From positions 1 to 9,065 of the forward strand of contig SFPF01000094.1 of assembly GCA_004552155.1 (NCBI GenBank): a stretch of DNA of 9,065 nucleotides, given 5' to 3'. Position 1 is the stretch's first letter. The number at the start of each line of letters is the position of its first letter. This document shows positions 5,716 to 9,065 of this stretch, one piece after another. The stretch is from Bacteroidales bacterium (GTDB lineage: Bacteria; Bacteroidota; Bacteroidia; Bacteroidales; Bacteroidaceae). Below the pieces are notes generated by a model. The model had not been told where the DNA came from and made no database searches. It saw nothing but the letters and a program-made list of their open reading frames with translations. Both the position numbers and the translations under genes were made by a program.

Positions 5716-6780
5716 ATGCAAGAGATTATCCACCTGATAAATGAAATGTCGCCCTACCTGCTCCTTGGTTTCTTCTTGGCAGGGCTGATGCACGCCTTTA
5801 TTCCCGGCAATTATTACACGAAACACCTCTCCCGCCCCACGATGGGCAGCGTGGTCAAGGCCGCCCTTTTCGGCGTGCCCCTACCCCTCTGTTCCTGCGG
5901 CGTGATACCCACCGCTATGTCGCTTCGCCGCGAAGGCGCGTCGAAGGGCGCGGTAACATCGTTCCTCATCGCCACACCGCAAACGGGCATCGACTCCATC
6001 ATCGCCACCTTCAGCCTTATGGGACTGCCTTTCGCCCTGCTGCGCCCCGTGGCAGCCTTGGCAACGGCCGTGTTCGGCGGCGGCATGACAAATCTGTTTG
6101 CCGAAAGTGGCGGGCATGAAGCGGCAGAAGACGACTGCGACGATGATTGCTGCTGCCACGGCGACTGCAAAAAGCATAAAAATTTCCTGCAAAAGATGGG
6201 CGAAGCCCTTAACTACGCTTTTGTGGAAATGATGGAGGACATCGGCAAATGGCTCGTTATCGGCATCATCGCTGCCGGCGCAATCACGGTGCTCGTTCCC
6301 GATAGCCTCTTCTCCGTGTTCCAAGGCAACACGTGGGCATCTATGTTACTGGTGCTCGCAATCGCCATTCCGATGTATCTCTGTGCCACGGGGTCGATAC
6401 CTATTGCCGTTGCGCTGATGCTCAAAGGGCTGACGCCCGGCGCGGCATTGGTGTTGCTGATGGCTGGACCGGCGTGCAACATGGCTTCTATACTCGTGGT
6501 GCGCAATGTGCTGGGCACGCGCACACTGCTCGTATATCTGGCATCTATTATCTTGGGTTCAGTGGCCTTCGGCGTATTGATCGATGCCCTGCAATTCGGA
6601 GGTGCTGTAAATTTTCTCGGCGATATCTCCTCGGCCGCCGACTGCTTCGGCGAGGCGGCAGGCGGTTGGTTTTCGTGGGTATGCACCGCAGTGCTTGCAG
6701 CCCTGCTGATAAACGCACTTGTAATACGCCGCTTCTTCCGTAAAAAGCAATGCTGTTGCCATTGTCACGAGGGGAAATAG
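5716..6780 (+). CDS. SO_0444-type Cu/Zn efflux permease (DUF318/ArsP-like fold)
   Basis: This 354-aa inner-membrane protein belongs to the DUF318 permease superfamily, which includes ArsP and the SO_0444 Cu/Zn efflux group; it probably exports a thiophilic or transition metal. About eight membrane segments are visible in two halves. The first half carries PLCSCGVIP (C59, C61) and IATPQTGID; the second has the related PMYLCATGSIPIA and GPACNM, suggesting an internal duplication with conserved Cys in the membrane. A central soluble loop (about 135-160) has an acidic Cys/His cluster (C141, C145-147, H148, C151, H154), and the C-terminus ends QCCCHCHEGK. Both look like metal-binding tails, which favours a Cu/Zn assignment over ArsP. 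The ATG at 5716 follows a -7 box by 17 bases. It stands alone, with no metal sensor or chaperone beside it. The actual metal is inferred from the family. Confidence 0.85.
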   Translation: MQEIIHLINEMSPYLLLGFFLAGLMHAFIPGNYYTKHLSRPTMGSVVKAALFGVPLPLCSCGVIPTAMSLRREGASKGAVTSFLIATPQTGIDSIIATFSLMGLPFALLRPVAALATAVFGGGMTNLFAESGGHEAAEDDCDDDCCCHGDCKKHKNFLQKMGEALNYAFVEMMEDIGKWLVIGIIAAGAITVLVPDSLFSVFQGNTWASMLLVLAIAIPMYLCATGSIPIAVALMLKGLTPGAALVLLMAGPACNMASILVVRNVLGTRTLLVYLASIILGSVAFGVLIDALQFGGAVNFLGDISSAADCFGEAAGGWFSWVCTAVLAALLINALVIRRFFRKKQCCCHCHEGK

Positions 6781-6783
6781 GAA

Positions 6784-6810
6784 TTGGATATAAAAAAATG
6801 CTTAAATTTG
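6784..6810 (+). promoter_or_regulatory. Promoter of the DUF3078 gene
   Basis: TTG at 6784-6786 and TAAATTTG at 6803-6810 are separated by 16 bases, slightly short of the usual 19 but with a full -7 match. The ATG at 6842 follows after 31 bases of AT-rich leader. The promoter starts only a few bases after the permease stop, so read-through from that gene is also possible. Confidence 0.5.
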
Positions 6811-6841
6811 CGCATTATATTATATCAAAACCAACTTTATA

Positions 6842-8230
6842 ATGTTTTCCAAGCCTTTCTTCTCGCCGCGCAAGTTTTGCCTACTCATTATATATATATA
6901 TTGTATAGCCGCCGCGCTGCCCGCCTCGGCGCAGCACCATTACTATGGCGTGAGGCACGCGGCAAAGAAAGACCCTGCCGCCAACAACATAGCGGGCATT
7001 CGCGTGCTAAGCCTACGCTATGCCGACTCACTGGCGCGCCTCAAGCAGCAATTTGAGCACTGGCGCTACAACGGTGCCGACACGTTGGCCAACCCTTATT
7101 ATTTCCCCGTCTTCATTTCCGGCAACTTGCAGTCACTACCTTCGGACAGAGCGTTCAGCCTTAACCGTAATGGTTCATTTGAGGTGGACGATGCAAGCAT
7201 TATGGCCCCCGTCGCCAACCGGCTCAACGCCTCTGCGCAACTGCTCACAGAAGCATACGTGACCGCGCCGTGGCTGATGCAGACAGACATCGCACCAACG
7301 GAGGGCATCGACACGGAAGCCATTGGCAAGAAACTCAAAAACGAGACCGCGCCCAAACTGAAGCTTACCGAGCACATGCAAACGCCCGATGAGGACGACA
7401 AGCCTGCGGTTGCCGATGCCGACATCGTGATTAAGAAGCCCAACTTCTGGACACTTAAATCCAATGTGTCGCTGCAGTTCACGCAATACCACGTGTCGGA
7501 AAACTGGTATAAGGGCGGCGAGAAAAATTACACGATGCTGGCAAACGCTGTGTTCGAGGCAAATTTCGACAACAAGCGCAAACTGCAATTCGACAACAAA
7601 CTGGAAATGAAACTTGGCTTTCAAACTTCCGAAAGCGACGAGGAACATAAATTCAAAACCACAGCCGACCAAATCCGTCTTACCAACCAGCTCGGACTGA
7701 AAGCAATCAAGAACTGGTCGTATACGCTGAGCCTGCAAAGCTGGACGCAGTTTTACCAAGGTTACAAGAAGAACGACACAAAAGTCTACTCCGACTTCAT
7801 GTCGCCCTTCGAGTCGCTGCTCTCACTCGGTATGACTTACAAAGTAAACCTTAAAAGATTTACTGCCACCGCCAGCATCAACCCCATTGCCGTGCATCTC
7901 AAATACGTGGACCGCCCTTCCCTGATAACCTCTATGGGACTTGACGAAGGCAAGCATAGCAAATGGGAATACGGTTCCAATATCACCGCTACGTTTAAAT
8001 GGGATGTCATTAAAAACATTTCATGGGAAGCGCGCATTTATTGGTTTAGCGATTACAAGAACACGCTGATAGAATGGGAAAACACCTTTAACTTCAAAGT
8101 CAACCGCTTTTTGTCTGCCAAAGTGTTCCTATATCCGAGATTCGACGATAGCGTGGAGCGCAAAGAACCCGAAGACTCGTTTTTCCAATTCAACGAGATA
8201 TTCAGCCTCGGCCTAGACTTCAATTTTTAG
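6842..8230 (+). CDS. DUF3078 family secreted/outer-membrane-type protein
   Basis: This 462-aa protein is typical of the Bacteroidota DUF3078 family. A signal peptide spans about residues 1-32 (basic KPFFSPRK, hydrophobic core, then ASAQ). The next region to about residue 190 is a less conserved, partly acidic linker. The DUF3078 core begins near PNFWTLKSNVSLQFTQYHVS, with the hallmark SENWYKGGE, followed by alternating amphipathic strands (KLQFDNKLEMKLGFQ, WSYTLSLQSWTQFYQGY, FTATASINPIAVHLKY, ISWEARIYWFSDY). It ends in GLDFNF, a terminal aromatic residue as in outer-membrane barrel proteins. The function is unknown; an outer-membrane beta-barrel of about 12 strands is my inference. It has its own promoter and sits between the permease and the HU-CCDC81 gene without obvious functional link. 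The (AT)6 tract falls in its signal-peptide codons. The reading frame is intact. Confidence 0.9.
   Translation: MFSKPFFSPRKFCLLIIYIYCIAAALPASAQHHYYGVRHAAKKDPAANNIAGIRVLSLRYADSLARLKQQFEHWRYNGADTLANPYYFPVFISGNLQSLPSDRAFSLNRNGSFEVDDASIMAPVANRLNASAQLLTEAYVTAPWLMQTDIAPTEGIDTEAIGKKLKNETAPKLKLTEHMQTPDEDDKPAVADADIVIKKPNFWTLKSNVSLQFTQYHVSENWYKGGEKNYTMLANAVFEANFDNKRKLQFDNKLEMKLGFQTSESDEEHKFKTTADQIRLTNQLGLKAIKNWSYTLSLQSWTQFYQGYKKNDTKVYSDFMSPFESLLSLGMTYKVNLKRFTATASINPIAVHLKYVDRPSLITSMGLDEGKHSKWEYGSNITATFKWDVIKNISWEARIYWFSDYKNTLIEWENTFNFKVNRFLSAKVFLYPRFDDSVERKEPEDSFFQFNEIFSLGLDFNF
6890..6906 (+). repeat. (AT)6 tract plus TTGTAT-type tail, copy 2
   Basis: These 17 bases are identical to 4510-4526. Here they encode part of the hydrophobic signal-peptide core (IYIYC), so the two copies are read in different frames of the same DNA. 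This makes shared protein ancestry an unlikely reason for the match. Confidence 0.6.
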
Positions 8231-8267
8231 ATTGGGTAACCCCAAAAAACTTTTCCCAAGCTACGCG

Positions 8268-8296
8268 GGCTTATCCTCAAATAGTTAAGCCGTTTT
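8268..8296 (+). terminator. Candidate terminator after the DUF3078 gene
   Basis: GGCTTA (8268-8273) pairs with TAAGCC (8286-8291) across a 12-base loop, followed by GTTTT. It lies about 40 bases after the stop codon. A smaller dyad GGGTAACCC (8234-8242) sits closer to the stop but lacks a T run. Moderate-to-weak call. Confidence 0.35.
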
Positions 8297-8326
8297 CCAC
8301 ATAAGAATAGTCTTTTTTTCTTAAAA

Positions 8327-8356
8327 AATTATAGCAACTCGCTTATAAGATAATTG
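8327..8356. repeat. Short cluster of the TTATAAG repeat vocabulary upstream of the HU gene
   Basis: AATTATAGCAACTCG followed by CTTATAAGATAATTG reuses the words of the tandem array at 2888-3014 (AATTATAAGCAAGCTCG and CTTATAAGATAGTT) in the same order. It ends 11 bases before the -7 box at 8368, so it covers the -33 region of that promoter. Confidence 0.5.
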
Positions 8357-8367
8357 AAATAAAGACC

Positions 8368-8375
8368 TATCTTTG
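8368..8375 (+). promoter_or_regulatory. -7 box of the HU-CCDC81 gene promoter
   Basis: TATCTTTG matches TAnnTTTG, 21 bases before the ATG at 8397. A TTG at 8354 is too close (11 bases) to serve as -33. The usual -33 position is occupied by the TTATAAG-type repeat. Confidence 0.55.
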
Positions 8376-8396
8376 CAAAAGCAATACCTATTAAAA

Positions 8397-9065
8397 ATGT
8401 TAGAGCTGTCAAAACATATTGAATGCCTGCTGCTTAGCAACAACTGCGTCATCGTGCCCCGCCTTGGCGGTTTTGTGGCACAGTACGCGCAAGCAGAGCA
8501 CCCCGCCGACGAGGACTGCTTCTTGCCGCCCCGCCGCACCGTAGGCTTCAATCCGCTTTTGACAATCAACGACGGCTTGCTCGTGCAATCGTATATGCAG
8601 ACCTACGAGGCTTCCTACCCCGAAACGCTACGCATGATCAACGAAGCGGTCGACGAGATCAAAGCCGTGCTGCGCAACAAGGGAGAATTTGAGATGCCGG
8701 GCATCGGCACCATTCATCTCAATATGGACGGCAGCTACAACTTCATGCCCGAGGCAGCAGGCCTGCTTTCGCCCGAACTTTACGGGCTGGGCACGGTAAA
8801 GGCCCTTGCAAAATATCAGCCTAAAAGCATTTCTATGGCCAAGCAAGAGGACACAGCGCCTACCGACACCGAGAGCGAAGAAAACAAAACGGAGAGCAAG
8901 CGCAACTACACGTTCAGCATCAACCGCGAAATCGTGAACTACGCAGCAGCAGCCGTCGTGGCACTCGTGCTCTACTTTGCCTGCCTCGCGCCCCTGCCTT
9001 CTGCAACCGACAACGCCGCACCCATGACCGCCTCGTCGCTTGCCGAGCGCATCATGCAGCCTTCT
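8397..9065 (+). CDS. HU-CCDC81 family membrane protein, N-terminal part (probably HU-SPOR)
   Basis: The frame opens at the ATG 8397 and runs without a stop to the window end, giving 223 residues of a longer protein. The start (LSKHIECLLLSNNCVIVPRLGGFV) and the following GFNPLLTINDGLL and MPGIGTIHL match the two CCDC81-like bacterial HU domains found in Bacteroidota, at about residues 1-60 and 61-135. Then comes a charged, low-complexity linker (AKQEDTAPTDTESEEN) and one hydrophobic segment at about residues 180-200 (YAAAAVVALVLYFACL). Homologues usually end in a SPOR domain that binds peptidoglycan septal glycans; that part would lie beyond 9065. The arrangement suggests a cytoplasmic HU-like domain anchored in the inner membrane, perhaps linking nucleoid or another partner to the cell wall; this is inference. 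It has its own -7 box. Confidence 0.85.
   Translation, partial: MLELSKHIECLLLSNNCVIVPRLGGFVAQYAQAEHPADEDCFLPPRRTVGFNPLLTINDGLLVQSYMQTYEASYPETLRMINEAVDEIKAVLRNKGEFEMPGIGTIHLNMDGSYNFMPEAAGLLSPELYGLGTVKALAKYQPKSISMAKQEDTAPTDTESEENKTESKRNYTFSINREIVNYAAAAVVALVLYFACLAPLPSATDNAAPMTASSLAERIMQPS

Overview
The window looks like chromosomal DNA of a member of Bacteroidota, most likely order Bacteroidales and perhaps Prevotellaceae (the family-level call is a guess). The reasons are three protein families almost confined to that phylum (DUF4421, DUF3078 and the CCDC81-like HU protein), a large DPE2-type 4-alpha-glucanotransferase, upstream boxes of the Bacteroidota type TAnnTTTG before most genes, and A-rich rather than Shine-Dalgarno leaders. 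Coding DNA is GC-rich and intergenic DNA is sharply AT-rich.

Layout from left to right. Positions 4-2649, minus strand: a complete maltose-type 4-alpha-glucanotransferase with two N-terminal starch-binding domains and a GH77 catalytic domain. Positions 2650-3480: a gene-free, structurally crowded divergent region of about 830 bases. It holds the outward promoters of both flanking genes, a very good promoter directly abutting a very good terminator hairpin (a candidate tiny RNA), a degenerate 21-22-bp tandem array built on TTATAAG dyads, a 20-bp perfect palindrome nested in a second inverted repeat, and a 216-bp length-symmetric palindromic repeat element. Positions 3481-4470, plus: a Gfo/Idh/MocA-family oxidoreductase. 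Positions 4487-5564, plus: a DUF4421 outer-membrane-type protein broken by an internal deletion with a frame change. Positions 5716-6780, plus: a Cu/Zn efflux permease of the SO_0444/DUF318 type with two Cys/His clusters. Positions 6842-8230, plus: a DUF3078 outer-membrane-type protein. From 8397 to the window end, plus: an HU-CCDC81 protein with one membrane segment, cut off by the window.

The genes do not form one pathway. They read as ordinary housekeeping or envelope genes, mostly with their own promoters; only the oxidoreductase and the DUF4421 gene are close enough (16 bases) to be co-transcribed. No mobile-element protein, phage, CRISPR or defence gene is visible. The unexplained material is in the intergenic DNA: the 216-bp element, the phased TTATAAG array, whose vocabulary recurs upstream of the permease and HU genes, and the promoter-terminator unit at 2802-2878. 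These three, plus the broken DUF4421 gene, are what I would look at again.
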